Below, piece by piece: positions 1 through 8,535 of a stretch of DNA of 64,000 nucleotides; position 1 is the first letter of the stretch; every line of letters starts with the position of its first letter. Under the pieces are notes generated by a model. The model saw only the letters and a program-made list of their open reading frames with translations. It ran no database searches and had not been told where the DNA came from. This DNA is from Ktedonobacteria bacterium brp13 (GTDB taxonomy: Bacteria > Chloroflexota > Ktedonobacteria > Ktedonobacterales > Ktedonobacteraceae). A program made the translations under genes and the position numbers. Location of the stretch: assembly GCA_015099395.1 (NCBI GenBank), contig AP024096.1:3348001-3412000 (forward strand). The letters are read 5' to 3'.

Positions 1-231
1 AACTGCCTTGGCCTCACTCAAGAAGCGTTCGTAGAAAGCAGCACGCATATGATCATCAATACCAGCACGTGGCAAAAAAACCTTGACAGCTACTTTACGC
101 TCAGGAGCGACAACGGATCGTTGCTGCCGCGCCAGAAATACGGCGCTTGACCCTCCATAGCCAAGCATCTTCTCCAGGACACATGAGCCAATCACCTTTC
201 CTATCAAGTGTTGTCCCCTGATTGCAGTCAT
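1..231 (-). CDS. Serine/threonine protein kinase, N-terminal part (truncated by window edge)
   Basis: Only the first 77 codons are inside the window. The gene reads leftwards from an ATG at 229-231 and continues past position 1. The visible protein has a glycine-rich loop of the form GYGGSSAVFLA (about residues 24-34) followed by VAVKVF, the ATP-anchoring lysine motif of Hanks-type kinases. Both are intact, so this kinase is probably active, unlike the related gene at 2595-4844. The two share their opening layout (LIGxVxG... before the glycine loop), which suggests they are paralogs. A TACAAT -10-like box lies on the minus strand at 275-280. The C-terminal part, which would show any sensor domain, is not visible. 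Confidence 0.88.
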   Translation of the reverse strand, partial: MTAIRGQHLIGKVIGSCVLEKMLGYGGSSAVFLARQQRSVVAPERKVAVKVFLPRAGIDDHMRAAFYERFLSEAKAV

Positions 232-328
232 GCCACGCTCCTCATCATGATGAAGAAAAACATATGCTGAGACTATTGTAATTGTATTCGCAATATATGT
301 CGCCTGTCAATGTCTAGACTGCCATGCA

Positions 329-395
329 ATTGCAGCAACAAACAACGTATCCTACCTCTGGCATGGCTATAGCATGCATTGTCTGTTGCTGCAAT
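329..395. other. Long inverted repeat in the gap between kinase and aminopeptidase genes
   Basis: Arms at 329-344 and 380-395 are complementary over 16 positions with one mismatch (ATTGCAGCAACA core). A smaller GCATG-containing inverted repeat sits in the loop. It lies downstream of the aminopeptidase stop and upstream of the kinase start, so it could end the first transcript or act in the leader of the second. There is no T-run on either side, so a classical intrinsic terminator is not supported. Confidence 0.45.
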
Positions 396-422
396 CTCTC
401 TTTCAGTTATCCGAGCTCTGTC

Positions 423-1469
423 TTATACGGTGAATTGACCATCACGCATAATGACACGTCCATCAACTTCAATTGTACATTTTGATGGAATCACATCGAC
501 ATGCGTCGAAGCGTCCCAGTCTGCTCCAGTGAACTCAGGATAGGGATTACCGAAGGCAACGTGTAGCCCTGGCATCTTCTCATCTTGTAGCAGATTACCA
601 ACCAGCCGTTTCAGACTCGTCAACGTACCGATAGCGAACTCACCGGCACGATTGCCATTAGGCGAAGAGAAAAGATAATCGTGGACATCTTGCGCGATCT
701 CGGCATCCTCACAGCTCACAGCAGTGATATAGCCATCCTTTACATGAATGGTCAGCGGATTCTTCAGGACGCCATACTTCTCAGAGAAGTAGTCACCCAG
801 CACATCGCAGACCAGCACTCCATCAACGGTCGCCGGAGCAGTGTATACCTCGCCCTCTGGCAGGTTCCCCCACTTGCCCTGCTCATGATAGCGACCATCA
901 CAGGGAACCCATTTCCAATCAGGATGGAAGGTCGCTGTGACATCACTACCCTTCTCCGAAGTTACATGGATTGTACGTGCATGCTCAACAATATCATAGA
1001 TCTCATGCGTCTTGCTATATACTTCATCATAATCGGCACACATACCCTCGGTCATCAGCGTGTTGTCGATGCCGATCATATGCCCATGGCGCACCTTCAG
1101 TTCATTGACCAGGAACGGGAGCAATGGAATACGAAATGCAATCTCACCTGGCTGACCTGTTCCGATATAGTAGGTCACAGTTGGGTGAGCATTGAGCATA
1201 TCCTGGCGCATCTCATCAGGGAACGCGGTCAGCGGACGCTTACCATAGCTCTCTAGAAAGCGGACCGTAACGGAGGCATGGCGCGCCAGCGCACCGGCCG
1301 CAACCTGACGCGCAATATTCTCGCGAGCGTAATCGGTCAGGATAAAGACCCGATCCCCTTCGGTCACACCCATGCAGAGCAGCGCATTCTCTGCGCCCAG
1401 TGCCATACGTTCCTCAAACGTCAAAGTATCCAGATTGTTAGCTTGTTGTGATACGTGATTCCTGGTCAT
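423..1469 (-). CDS. Aminopeptidase, family M29 (aminopeptidase T-like)
   Basis: A 348-residue cytosolic metallo-aminopeptidase of the M29 (thermophilic metalloprotease) family, which removes N-terminal residues from peptides using two metal ions. The protein has the usual family length. Family hallmarks include the NLPEGEVYTAP segment near the middle, where the Glu residues are metal ligands or catalytic, and histidines in the C-terminal half (LHVAFG and STHVDV) that match the expected metal-ligand positions. The start ATG at 1467-1469 follows an AAGGAATG stretch on the minus strand. The gene stands alone between a kinase gene on the same strand and a divergent YbjN-like gene. The family call is secure; the peptide substrate is unknown. 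Confidence 0.9.
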   Translation of the reverse strand: MTRNHVSQQANNLDTLTFEERMALGAENALLCMGVTEGDRVFILTDYARENIARQVAAGALARHASVTVRFLESYGKRPLTAFPDEMRQDMLNAHPTVTYYIGTGQPGEIAFRIPLLPFLVNELKVRHGHMIGIDNTLMTEGMCADYDEVYSKTHEIYDIVEHARTIHVTSEKGSDVTATFHPDWKWVPCDGRYHEQGKWGNLPEGEVYTAPATVDGVLVCDVLGDYFSEKYGVLKNPLTIHVKDGYITAVSCEDAEIAQDVHDYLFSSPNGNRAGEFAIGTLTSLKRLVGNLLQDEKMPGLHVAFGNPYPEFTGADWDASTHVDVIPSKCTIEVDGRVIMRDGQFTV

Positions 1470-1822
1470 ATTGCTTACTACATTCCTTCTATTGTTATAA
1501 AATTGCCTGAACAGCTGTCTTATCTATCTTATTACCTTCGCATAGTTCTGCGTAAAAAACAAGTCTCTTCATCACATTTTTTAGAACCTACCTGGTAAAC
1601 GTAGTACTATCTACTAAATTGCGCAGGATCAGTGTGTGCAGTTGACTTGATTTATGATATACTTGCGCAAAATAAATGACGGATGGGGTAGGAAAAACGT
1701 GTCTAAATAGTATATAATTATAGTATGATTCATGTACTCTCCATATATGCTCTCGCGTATTCCCTCTCTACATCTCTCATCATCCCAGTAACATCATTTT
1801 TCACCATCAAAAGGAGAATACA
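1470..1822. promoter_or_regulatory. Divergent intergenic region with a -10 box for the YbjN-like gene
   Basis: This 353-bp gap separates two divergent genes. On the plus strand a TATAAT hexamer lies at 1713-1718, about 105 bases before the ATG at 1823; no good -35 box is found at the right spacing. A TTGACT lies near 1642, with TATACT too close downstream to form a standard pair. AT-rich DNA fills much of the region. No ORF or RNA gene is supported. Confidence 0.4.
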
Positions 1823-2491
1823 ATGGCGGAGAGCTTTGGCATCCTTCATGTCGCTCGCTTTTTACAACGTTTGGGGCTAAAAGTCTCTCATACGGATTAC
1901 CCACGTAATACTATCGAGTTGGCCTTTCACGACAATCATGGACCCTGGAAGATGGTCGTGGGCATTCATCAGGGAGGGCTTACTACCAAGTTAATGCTGG
2001 TTGTTCCTCATTTTAGTACCCTCACAGATGACCGACGCATGGAATGCCTCGAAGCCTTGATGGCCGTCAACTACCGCATTGCGATTGGGAAGTTCGGAAT
2101 CGATTTAACAGATGGCGAGATCCGCCTGGAGGAAAGTATTCCGATAGCGCAGGATGGGCTGACATTCGAACAATTCCAATTAGCAATCAACGCACTGATT
2201 CAAACAGTCTCCATTTATCATCCCTTGCTCTCACGCATCCACTATGGTGATATCTCAGCACAAGATGCATTGCATGCATGCGAAGAAGAATTTTTCCATG
2301 CACCAGCAGTCAAACAGGAACAAGAACAGGAACAGGAACAGGTGCAACTCAGTCTGCCAACTCCAACGGCTTCAACTGACGAGATGTCCTCTGAACAGCC
2401 CGCACAAAAAGAGGCTGACACAGAAACAGAGTTGGACGTGAACGAGATTCTCGCGGAAGTAGCCTGGCTCCTTGATTCACGTAAAGAGTAA
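1823..2491 (+). CDS. YbjN-domain protein
   Basis: A 222-residue protein. The first about 145 residues have the alpha/beta pattern of the YbjN family, a type III secretion chaperone-like fold seen in stress-related and regulatory proteins whose biochemical role is not established. The rest is a low-complexity tail: a QEQEQEQEQ run at about residues 162-171, then an acidic stretch. The start follows an AAAAGGAG ribosome site, with the ATG at 1823. No signal peptide or membrane helix is visible, so it is cytosolic. It is monocistronic and convergent with the pseudokinase-Rieske gene. The fold call rests on sequence pattern only. Confidence 0.65.
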   Translation: MAESFGILHVARFLQRLGLKVSHTDYPRNTIELAFHDNHGPWKMVVGIHQGGLTTKLMLVVPHFSTLTDDRRMECLEALMAVNYRIAIGKFGIDLTDGEIRLEESIPIAQDGLTFEQFQLAINALIQTVSIYHPLLSRIHYGDISAQDALHACEEEFFHAPAVKQEQEQEQEQVQLSLPTPTASTDEMSSEQPAQKEADTETELDVNEILAEVAWLLDSRKE

Positions 2492-2525
2492 AATTACGTG
2501 TAAAGCATAGCATAAAGAATGTACA

Positions 2526-2550
2526 GGGGACGAACACCGCTATCGTCCCC
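2526..2550. terminator. Hairpin between convergent genes
   Basis: Perfect 8-bp arms GGGGACGA (2526-2533) and TCGTCCCC (2543-2550) with a 9-base loop lie between the stop codons of two convergent genes. No clear T-run follows in either direction, so it is a possible bidirectional terminator and not a certain one. Confidence 0.5.
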
Positions 2551-2594
2551 CGATTACTGTGCGTAGAGTGTCGCTATCACTCTATGGGTACAGG

Positions 2595-4844
2595 TTAAAT
2601 TACCGTAATAGTTCCATCTGTGTTGACTTGAATCGTAGCTCTGGGCAAAGGCAACGTAGCCGGTCCCACGAGTACGGCCCCTTGATTTTTTGCATCAAAG
2701 GTCGCTCCATGTAATGGACAGATCAATTCCTGGGTAGCAGGATTATAGTTTACACTGACACCTTGATGCGTACAGGCTCGCTCGTACGCCACAAAATTAC
2801 CATTGGGCAGATGGATCAATAAACTAGCCATACCATCTTTCGGATTGGTAAACGGTACGGCAGTGTTGATACCCTGTTTTGTACTGCCAACCGGAGTGCC
2901 GGTATGTCCTGTCTGCCCACCCGTCGCGGTCTGTCCAGTATTCGTATTCCTCTGTTTCTGGACTGGTTTGGCTAGCTGCTTCGGCGCTGGCTTTTGCGTT
3001 TTTTGTGCCATTTGCTGCGACTGTGTAAGAGCTTTCTGCTGCGCCTGGGTATTTGCTACCTGTTGACCAAATTTACCATGTTCGAACGCAAAGACCGCTC
3101 CGGTACCACTGACTGCCAGAGCACCGGCCGCCAATAACGCTACGACCCTACGACGCTTTACTTTAGGCTCCTTCGTCTTCCCTACGGCTGGCTTGCTTAG
3201 CGCGCCTGCGGCCATCTCGGGGCCACGTTTCTTCGTGGCCGGCTTGGATGGTTCCATCATCCAATTCAGTTCATCACCTGACGGGAGACGTACCGATCCT
3301 TGTTGCCCTTGCTGCGCAGCCGGTGCCTTCACCTCATTGTTCGCACGAGGCGCGGGTCGCGGTAGCGCGGAACCTTGCGCTTGAGAGGCTTGCGGCTCCT
3401 GCTTCTTTGGTTCTTCGGGCGACCACCACGCATAGTTTTGAGCATCCGCAGCCATCTGCTCAGGAGTCGTCCCGACGAAGGATGTTGTGGCAAGATAGTT
3501 TCTATCAGGCGATCTCTGCGCCTGCGGCTGTGGTTGTGGTTGTGGTTGTGGTTGTGGTTGGACCTGCGCCTGTCCTTCGGGCACGCGCCCGCTCAAGGCA
3601 GTAGGCTTTGCTGGCTTCATCGGCTTTACGTCGGCAGACATCTCTTGTGGCATGGACGGAGGCAGCGTCGGCGGAGCTGGTACAATATAGGGACCGGTAT
3701 TCGGCAGTGTACGCTCAGAGTTCGTGCCTCGGATATTCACAACCGGAATACGACCAGTAACAATCGGAGGCACAAGCTGCCAATCGCCCGCCGTCCTGGA
3801 GAGTGTACTACGGCGCTGCTGATCCTGGACAGTTGATTGCGTGCCAGTAAAGGGCTCCATCTGTTCTATCGGCCCAGACGGCTGAGCCGATGCTGTGGAT
3901 GCAAGGAGAACTTTGGTTCGGCGTGGACTCAATGCTGGCAGGGCCTGGCTAAAATGGATAGCACCTTGCGAAGCCTGCGCAAATGCCTCTTCCAGATCAC
4001 CGATGCTCTGAAAACGACGATCAGGGTCGCGCTCCAGGGCCTGATGCACCACCGAGACAATCGCTACTGGCACGTCGGTAGCCAGTGCGCGCAACGAAGG
4101 AACGTTATGTTGTACGTGATGCTGTGCTGTCTCAAATGGCTCCGGACCCGTGAAAGGAGGTCGCCCACTCAAGAGTTCATAAAGAATGCAACCGAGCGAG
4201 TAGACATCCGAGCGCGCATCGACGACCTTGCCCAACACAATCTCTGGCGCAATATATTCGGGGGCCGCCAGAAACGTATCGGCGACACTTAACAGATGGG
4301 CATAGGGCTGTGTGACGGGCTCTATCCCACTGCGCTGCAACATATTCAGCAAGCCGAAACCCGCCACCTGCACCATATCATCACCCTGCAACACGATGTT
4401 TGCTGGCTTCAGCGTTCCATGGAAAATGCGCCGCTGGTGCGCATAATCAAGTCCAGAGACTATCTGTAATAAGAGCTCACTTACATATTCAAAGTTACAG
4501 CGTCCTTGCTGCTTGACCCTATCAGCTAACGAGCCTTGAGTTGTGTAAGGGGTGACCAGATAGGGCTGGTTTGCCAGTTCACCGTACGCATACACAGGTA
4601 ATATATGTGGATGATCGAGTGCCGTGATCACTGCCGCCTCTTTTAAGAAACGCTTCAGGAACAGGGCTTGCATCTCAGGTGTAAAACGCTCCGGCGTCGT
4701 ATACACGGTTAACGCATCAACCTTTTGCGACGTCAACTGGCGCACCAGATAGACTGTATTTAAACGGCTTTTTCCCGTAAAACGTTCAATCCGATAAGTT
4801 CCTACTACCTGCCCAATAAGTTGATTCTCCGATAGTGTTTGCAT
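2595..4844 (-). CDS. Pseudokinase - transmembrane helix - Rieske [2Fe-2S] fusion protein
   Basis: I choose the ATG at 4842-4844 (749 residues) because GGGAGAAG precedes it; an upstream start would add 26 residues without a ribosome site. Residues about 15-290 form a Hanks-type kinase fold with the APE and alpha-F DxxS motifs, but the catalytic residues are gone: Thr46 replaces the VAIK lysine, the HRD motif reads His142-Gly-Thr144, DFG reads Gly162-Phe-Gly, and the glycine loop is broken. This predicts a pseudokinase. A long Pro/Gln-rich linker follows (including a PQ repeat encoded by a 6-bp DNA repeat near 3530-3565), then a basic stretch and one membrane helix. The C-terminal domain carries a complete Rieske cluster motif, Cys691-x-His693 and Cys709-x2-His712. 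It lacks the extra disulfide cysteines of bc1-type Rieske proteins. By topology the kinase domain is inside and the Rieske domain outside the membrane. Confidence 0.88.
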   Translation of the reverse strand: MQTLSENQLIGQVVGTYRIERFTGKSRLNTVYLVRQLTSQKVDALTVYTTPERFTPEMQALFLKRFLKEAAVITALDHPHILPVYAYGELANQPYLVTPYTTQGSLADRVKQQGRCNFEYVSELLLQIVSGLDYAHQRRIFHGTLKPANIVLQGDDMVQVAGFGLLNMLQRSGIEPVTQPYAHLLSVADTFLAAPEYIAPEIVLGKVVDARSDVYSLGCILYELLSGRPPFTGPEPFETAQHHVQHNVPSLRALATDVPVAIVSVVHQALERDPDRRFQSIGDLEEAFAQASQGAIHFSQALPALSPRRTKVLLASTASAQPSGPIEQMEPFTGTQSTVQDQQRRSTLSRTAGDWQLVPPIVTGRIPVVNIRGTNSERTLPNTGPYIVPAPPTLPPSMPQEMSADVKPMKPAKPTALSGRVPEGQAQVQPQPQPQPQPQPQAQRSPDRNYLATTSFVGTTPEQMAADAQNYAWWSPEEPKKQEPQASQAQGSALPRPAPRANNEVKAPAAQQGQQGSVRLPSGDELNWMMEPSKPATKKRGPEMAAGALSKPAVGKTKEPKVKRRRVVALLAAGALAVSGTGAVFAFEHGKFGQQVANTQAQQKALTQSQQMAQKTQKPAPKQLAKPVQKQRNTNTGQTATGGQTGHTGTPVGSTKQGINTAVPFTNPKDGMASLLIHLPNGNFVAYERACTHQGVSVNYNPATQELICPLHGATFDAKNQGAVLVGPATLPLPRATIQVNTDGTITVI

Positions 4845-5086
4845 CCTACACACTTCTCCCGTTAAATGAACAACCCAAAGCAGACGACCAGTCTTTACCA
4901 ACAGGCTTATACTACTGCCCATGCTGCTTATGCTACCGCACCTGTTCTCTTACTCTCTAATGAATCTACATGTTGTATCAATGCGCGTCAACTTGTGCAG
5001 CTTCAAATAGGACTTGTGGATATATCGAAATACCATATTCTTCGTATGGAGAGAGTACTAAACCGGGGTCCAGGCTTTTCGAGGAA

Positions 5087-5095
5087 TGATACAAT
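5087..5095 (+). promoter_or_regulatory. Extended -10 promoter (TGATACAAT) for the DUF1015 gene
   Basis: The gap 4845-5194 (350 bp) between divergent genes holds an extended -10 element, TGATACAAT, about 100 bases before the ATG at 5195. The same TGnTACAAT form precedes several other genes in this window. A short ORF in the gap (4866-5120) has no ribosome site or family features and is not called. Nothing else is seen in the gap. Confidence 0.5.
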
Positions 5096-5194
5096 GAGCG
5101 CAGAATATTCGAAACGATAGCAGCGTAAGACCATGCATCAGCTCGAATGCATGTCCCTTACTGCCACCATAGAAAATTTTTGGAGGACCGCTGT

Positions 5195-6508
5195 ATGGCA
5201 GACGTTCAACCACTACATGGACTACGCTACGTCAAAGAGAAGGTCGGCGAACTGGCAGAGACAATTACCCCACCATTCGATGTTATCGATGCGCAGGCAC
5301 AGTCCGCCTACTACGCTCGCAATCCCTACAATGTCATTCGTCTGGAGCTAGGACAGAAGACGCCCACTGATACGTCGCTCAATACTGTCTACACACGAGC
5401 AGCTACAACGCTGGCTGAGTGGCGACTGGATGGTATCTTGCGTCAGGAACATATCCCCTGCTACTATCTTTATCAGCAGAACTTTACCCACGCAGGGCAG
5501 AGCTATACACGTACCAGTCTTATCGCTCGCGTACGTCTGGCAGAGTGGGATGAGCGCGTCGTTCTCCCCCATGAACATATACGCCAGAAAGATAAAGAGG
5601 ACCGTTTGCAACTCTTGCATGCCTGCTCAACCAACTTTAGCCCGATTATGTCCATCTACGATGATCCCCAGCATCGCATACGTCGCTTGCTCAGCAGCTA
5701 TGCCAACCAGCCAGAGGTTCTCATTACCGACGAGGTTGGTGAAGAACATCTCCTGCAGCCAATCACCGATAGTACACAGATTGCACAGATACAAGACTTC
5801 TTCGCACAGCGTCAGCTCTACATCGCTGATGGTCACCATCGCTATACAACGGCATTACAGTATCGCGATGAGTTGCGCCAACAATATCCAGCCATGGACT
5901 CCGAGGATGCTGCCAACTTTGTTATGATGGCGCTGGTTGATATCGATGATCCAGGGTTGCTGGTATTACCCACACACCGCCTCCTCAACGATCTTACGAC
6001 AGAGCAGTTCCAAAAACTTTCACTTGTACAGCCAGGACAGCACCAGAATTTCCAGAGCGTGCAGCTCTCTGAACAGATCGATGACGAGACATTGCTCGCA
6101 CAACTGGCTCAGGCAAGGGAGAAGAGTCCCTCATTCATTTTAAAAACGGCGGATCAGACGTTATTAATAAGTATCAGTACACAGGGTCAGCAACGTATGG
6201 CAAGTAGTGGGCATAGCGCATCCTGGAATGCGTTGGATGTTGCTATCGTCCAAAAACTTTTATTAGAAGAGACGCTTGGCATCACGCGGGAAGACATAAC
6301 TGCAGGCAAATTTGTACGCTATGAGCACGATACGGCTCAGGCGCTACAACAATTACGCCAGCAAAAAGCCCAGGCGCTTATCTTGCTCAACGGGCTCCCT
6401 TTCCATGCGGTGCGAGACGTTGCCCTGGCCGATGATCGTATGCCAGCCAAGTCGACGTATCTTTATCCCAAGCTAGCAACCGGCCTGGTGATGAACCCAT
6501 TATGGTAA
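5195..6508 (+). CDS. DUF1015 family protein
   Basis: A 437-residue protein of the DUF1015 family (COG4198), a widespread cytosolic family of unproven function, sometimes annotated as a kinase- or HTH-like protein. The diagnostic motif YIADGHHRY...AL lies near residue 209. The N-terminal GLRYVKEKVG, ...TPPFDVID and NPYNVIRLELG segments are also typical. The ATG at 5195 is chosen because TGGAGG precedes it at the right spacing; an in-frame ATG 16 codons earlier lacks one. The gene is followed after 19 bp by an FAD oxidoreductase gene on the same strand and probably shares its transcript. Length fits the family. Confidence 0.88.
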   Translation: MADVQPLHGLRYVKEKVGELAETITPPFDVIDAQAQSAYYARNPYNVIRLELGQKTPTDTSLNTVYTRAATTLAEWRLDGILRQEHIPCYYLYQQNFTHAGQSYTRTSLIARVRLAEWDERVVLPHEHIRQKDKEDRLQLLHACSTNFSPIMSIYDDPQHRIRRLLSSYANQPEVLITDEVGEEHLLQPITDSTQIAQIQDFFAQRQLYIADGHHRYTTALQYRDELRQQYPAMDSEDAANFVMMALVDIDDPGLLVLPTHRLLNDLTTEQFQKLSLVQPGQHQNFQSVQLSEQIDDETLLAQLAQAREKSPSFILKTADQTLLISISTQGQQRMASSGHSASWNALDVAIVQKLLLEETLGITREDITAGKFVRYEHDTAQALQQLRQQKAQALILLNGLPFHAVRDVALADDRMPAKSTYLYPKLATGLVMNPLW

Positions 6509-6527
6509 GCATTAAGGAGTACACACT

Positions 6528-7823
6528 GTGATTATTATTGTGGGCGCAGGCCTCGCGGGCCTTACCTGCGCAAAGATGTTGCATGAAGCGCAAAAAGAGG
6601 TGCTTGTGCTGGAGGCCGCCGATCAGGTTGGTGGACGCATGCGCACCGATTACCATGGAGATGGCTATCGCCTGGATCGTGGTTTTCAAGTGCTCTTTAC
6701 TGCATATCCAGCGGTCGAGCGCCATCTGAACGTACAGACACTCAAGCAGCGTGTCTTCGATCCTGGTGCGCTGATGGTCAAAAACGATCGACGCTACGAG
6801 ATCACTGATCCACTACGCCAGCCGACGCACCTGCTACCCAGCGTACTCAATCCACTCATCCCGCCAACCGACAAGTTGCGCGTTGTAGCGCTGCGCCAAC
6901 AACTACTGCGCCTATCGGCTGGCGAGATCTTCAGTGGCAAAGCTGAGAAGGATGAGTTGGATCTCACGACCGAGGAATATTTACACCAGAAGGGCTTCTC
7001 AGACCAATTCATCGACAATTTCGTCCGGCCCTTCTACGGTGGCATCTTCCTGGATCGCTCACTACACACGAGCGCCCGTATGTTCCAGTTTATCTTTAAG
7101 ATGCTGGCCGCCGGTGACATTCTTATACCTGCTGAGGGCATCCAGCGCATTCCCGAACAACTGGCCTCACACCTGCCACGTGGTACGGTCCGTTGTAACG
7201 CGCGCGTCGCGGAACTGTTGATCGCCAACGATCGTGTCGAGGGCGTCAAACTGATCAACGGCGAAGTTATCAAGGGCGAGCAGGTCGTCGTCGCCACGCA
7301 GAGCCCGATCGCCGAGAAGTTCGTACAACGTTCGCTGCCAATGAAAGCAGTCAGTACTGTGACCCTCTACTTCGCAGGAGACGAACAGCTCTATCGCCAG
7401 AAAAAGATCTTGCTCAACTCTGATCCCTTTGCCTATGTCAACAACGCTGTCCTACTCACCAATATCGCGCCAACCTACGCACCACCACGCAAACACTTGC
7501 TATCAGTTACCGTCCTGGGCAATCCCAGCGAGGACGATGAGACAATCGCGACACGTGCAAAGCTAGAGATGGCACACTGGTTCCCTGACTATGATCTGCA
7601 ACGCTGGCAACTCCTGGCGGCCTATCACATCCCCTTCGCACAATTCGCACAGCCCGCTGGCATCTACTCAGAGTTGCCTGACAACCGAACAGAGATCGAA
7701 GGACTCTATCTTGCAGGTGAATATACGCAATCCAGCAGCATACAAGGAGCCATGCATAGCGGAGAACATGCAGCCGAAGAGATTCTCAAAGCTCCTGAGC
7801 TTATCCTTAATAAGGTTCAGTAG
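6528..7823 (+). CDS. FAD-dependent oxidoreductase, phytoene desaturase/amine oxidase type
   Basis: A 431-residue flavoprotein. The N-terminus has the dinucleotide-binding fold IVGAGLAG (about residues 4-11), then a VLVLEAADQVGGRMRTD segment that binds the FAD ribose and pyrophosphate. The C-terminus has the matching FAD motif GLYLAGEYT...SIQGAMHSGE. This architecture fits protoporphyrinogen oxidase, carotenoid desaturase and amine oxidase relatives, so the reaction is a dehydrogenation or oxidation of an unknown substrate. The start is a GTG at 6528 preceded by AAGGAG; no upstream ATG fits. It follows the DUF1015 gene after 19 bp, so the two are likely cotranscribed. No carotenoid gene is adjacent, so the substrate cannot be guessed. 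Confidence 0.85.
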   Translation: MIIIVGAGLAGLTCAKMLHEAQKEVLVLEAADQVGGRMRTDYHGDGYRLDRGFQVLFTAYPAVERHLNVQTLKQRVFDPGALMVKNDRRYEITDPLRQPTHLLPSVLNPLIPPTDKLRVVALRQQLLRLSAGEIFSGKAEKDELDLTTEEYLHQKGFSDQFIDNFVRPFYGGIFLDRSLHTSARMFQFIFKMLAAGDILIPAEGIQRIPEQLASHLPRGTVRCNARVAELLIANDRVEGVKLINGEVIKGEQVVVATQSPIAEKFVQRSLPMKAVSTVTLYFAGDEQLYRQKKILLNSDPFAYVNNAVLLTNIAPTYAPPRKHLLSVTVLGNPSEDDETIATRAKLEMAHWFPDYDLQRWQLLAAYHIPFAQFAQPAGIYSELPDNRTEIEGLYLAGEYTQSSSIQGAMHSGEHAAEEILKAPELILNKVQ

Positions 7824-7962
7824 CAATAGGCAGACTGAGACGTACTATAAGTACACACAATATACGAGAAGAGGGAGGCAAGGGTTTTTGCATCCTTATA
7901 GGCGATAGTGAACTTCACCTACACTAGAGCTAGTGCACGCTATACAGGAAATGCAGCTTAAG

Positions 7963-8151
7963 CCTCCCTCTTTGAGGGGGGAAAGCCGCATTAGCGGCAG
8001 GGGGGAGTAGAATGCTAGCAATGCCCTGTAATCCTCGCTTATAGACTCTATGCACTCAAGAGATAGTGCGCGTAGAATAGTCATCGAGAGCATAAGTGAA
8101 GGATAGCTCCCCCCGATAGCTAAAGCTATCTCCCCCCTCAAAGAGGGGGAC
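7963..8151. repeat. 189-bp inverted-repeat element, copy 1
   Basis: The ends are inverted: left CCTCCCTCTTTGAGGGGGG, right CCCCCCTCAAAGAGGGGG. Inside each end is a small hairpin between G-runs or C-runs: GCCGC/GCGGC at 7985-7998 on the left and GATAGC/GCTATC at 8115-8130 on the right. The middle (about 100 bp) has no ORF of its own. It has the size and layout of a MITE or a palindromic intergenic unit. No transposase gene is near. Confidence 0.75.
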
Positions 8152-8235
8152 AAGGGTTTAAGTGTACTTTACAGGCGATAGTGGGATTTTACGACATTAG
8201 AACTATTGTACGCTATACAGGAAATGCAGCTTAAG

Positions 8236-8424
8236 CCTCCCTCTTTGAGGGGGGAAAGCCGCTTTAGCGGCAGGGGGGAGTAGAATGCTAGCAATTCCCT
8301 GTAATCCTCGCTTATAGACTCTATGCACTCAAGAGATAGTGCGCGTAGAATAATCATCGAGAGCATAAGTGAAGGATAGCTCCCCCCGATAGCTAAAGCT
8401 ATCTCCCCCCTCAAAGAGGGGGAC
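8236..8424. repeat. 189-bp inverted-repeat element, copy 2
   Basis: Almost identical to copy 1, 273 bp downstream. The left inner hairpin has loop TTTA where copy 1 has ATTA, with the arms GCCGC/GCGGC unchanged (8258-8271). The right hairpin GATAGC/GCTATC lies at 8388-8403. A diverged third copy is found at 63302-63490. Confidence 0.75.
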
Positions 8425-8535
8425 AAGGGTTTAAGTGTACATTACAGGCGATAGTGGGATTTTACGACATTAGAACTATTGTACGCTCTCTCTATAATAT
8501 TATGTATATATATGCTTCCCCTATTGCGTTCTGCT

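Larger units (their letters stand above)
7878..8487. repeat. Tandem repeat, 273-bp unit, about 2.2 copies
   Basis: Two near-identical 273-bp units and a partial third lie in the gene-free stretch 7824-8535. Each unit holds a variable-length lead (CAAGGGTTT, then GGCGATAGTG) followed by a 189-bp inverted-repeat element. The third unit stops after the lead, at about 8487. The lead of the first copy is more diverged than the other two. Short ORFs that run through the units in the minus direction (85 codons each) are a by-product of the repeat and are not called as genes. Confidence 0.88.

Noticed and set aside
681..1256. 191-codon plus-strand ORF inside the M29 gene
   Set aside because: Antisense shadow of a clear aminopeptidase; no features of its own.
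4866..5120. 84-codon plus-strand ORF between the pseudokinase and DUF1015 genes
   Set aside because: No ribosome site, no family features, and it covers the likely promoter of the next gene.
7896..8426. Two 85-codon minus-strand ORFs (start MSPSLRGEIAL) one after the other, apparently a duplicated small gene
   Set aside because: They run straight through the 189-bp inverted-repeat elements and their start is the repeat end. No ribosome site, and the third element does not keep the frame.
7878..8487. CRISPR-like repetition
   Set aside because: The unit is 273 bp with no short repeat-spacer pattern and no cas gene nearby; it is a tandem duplication.
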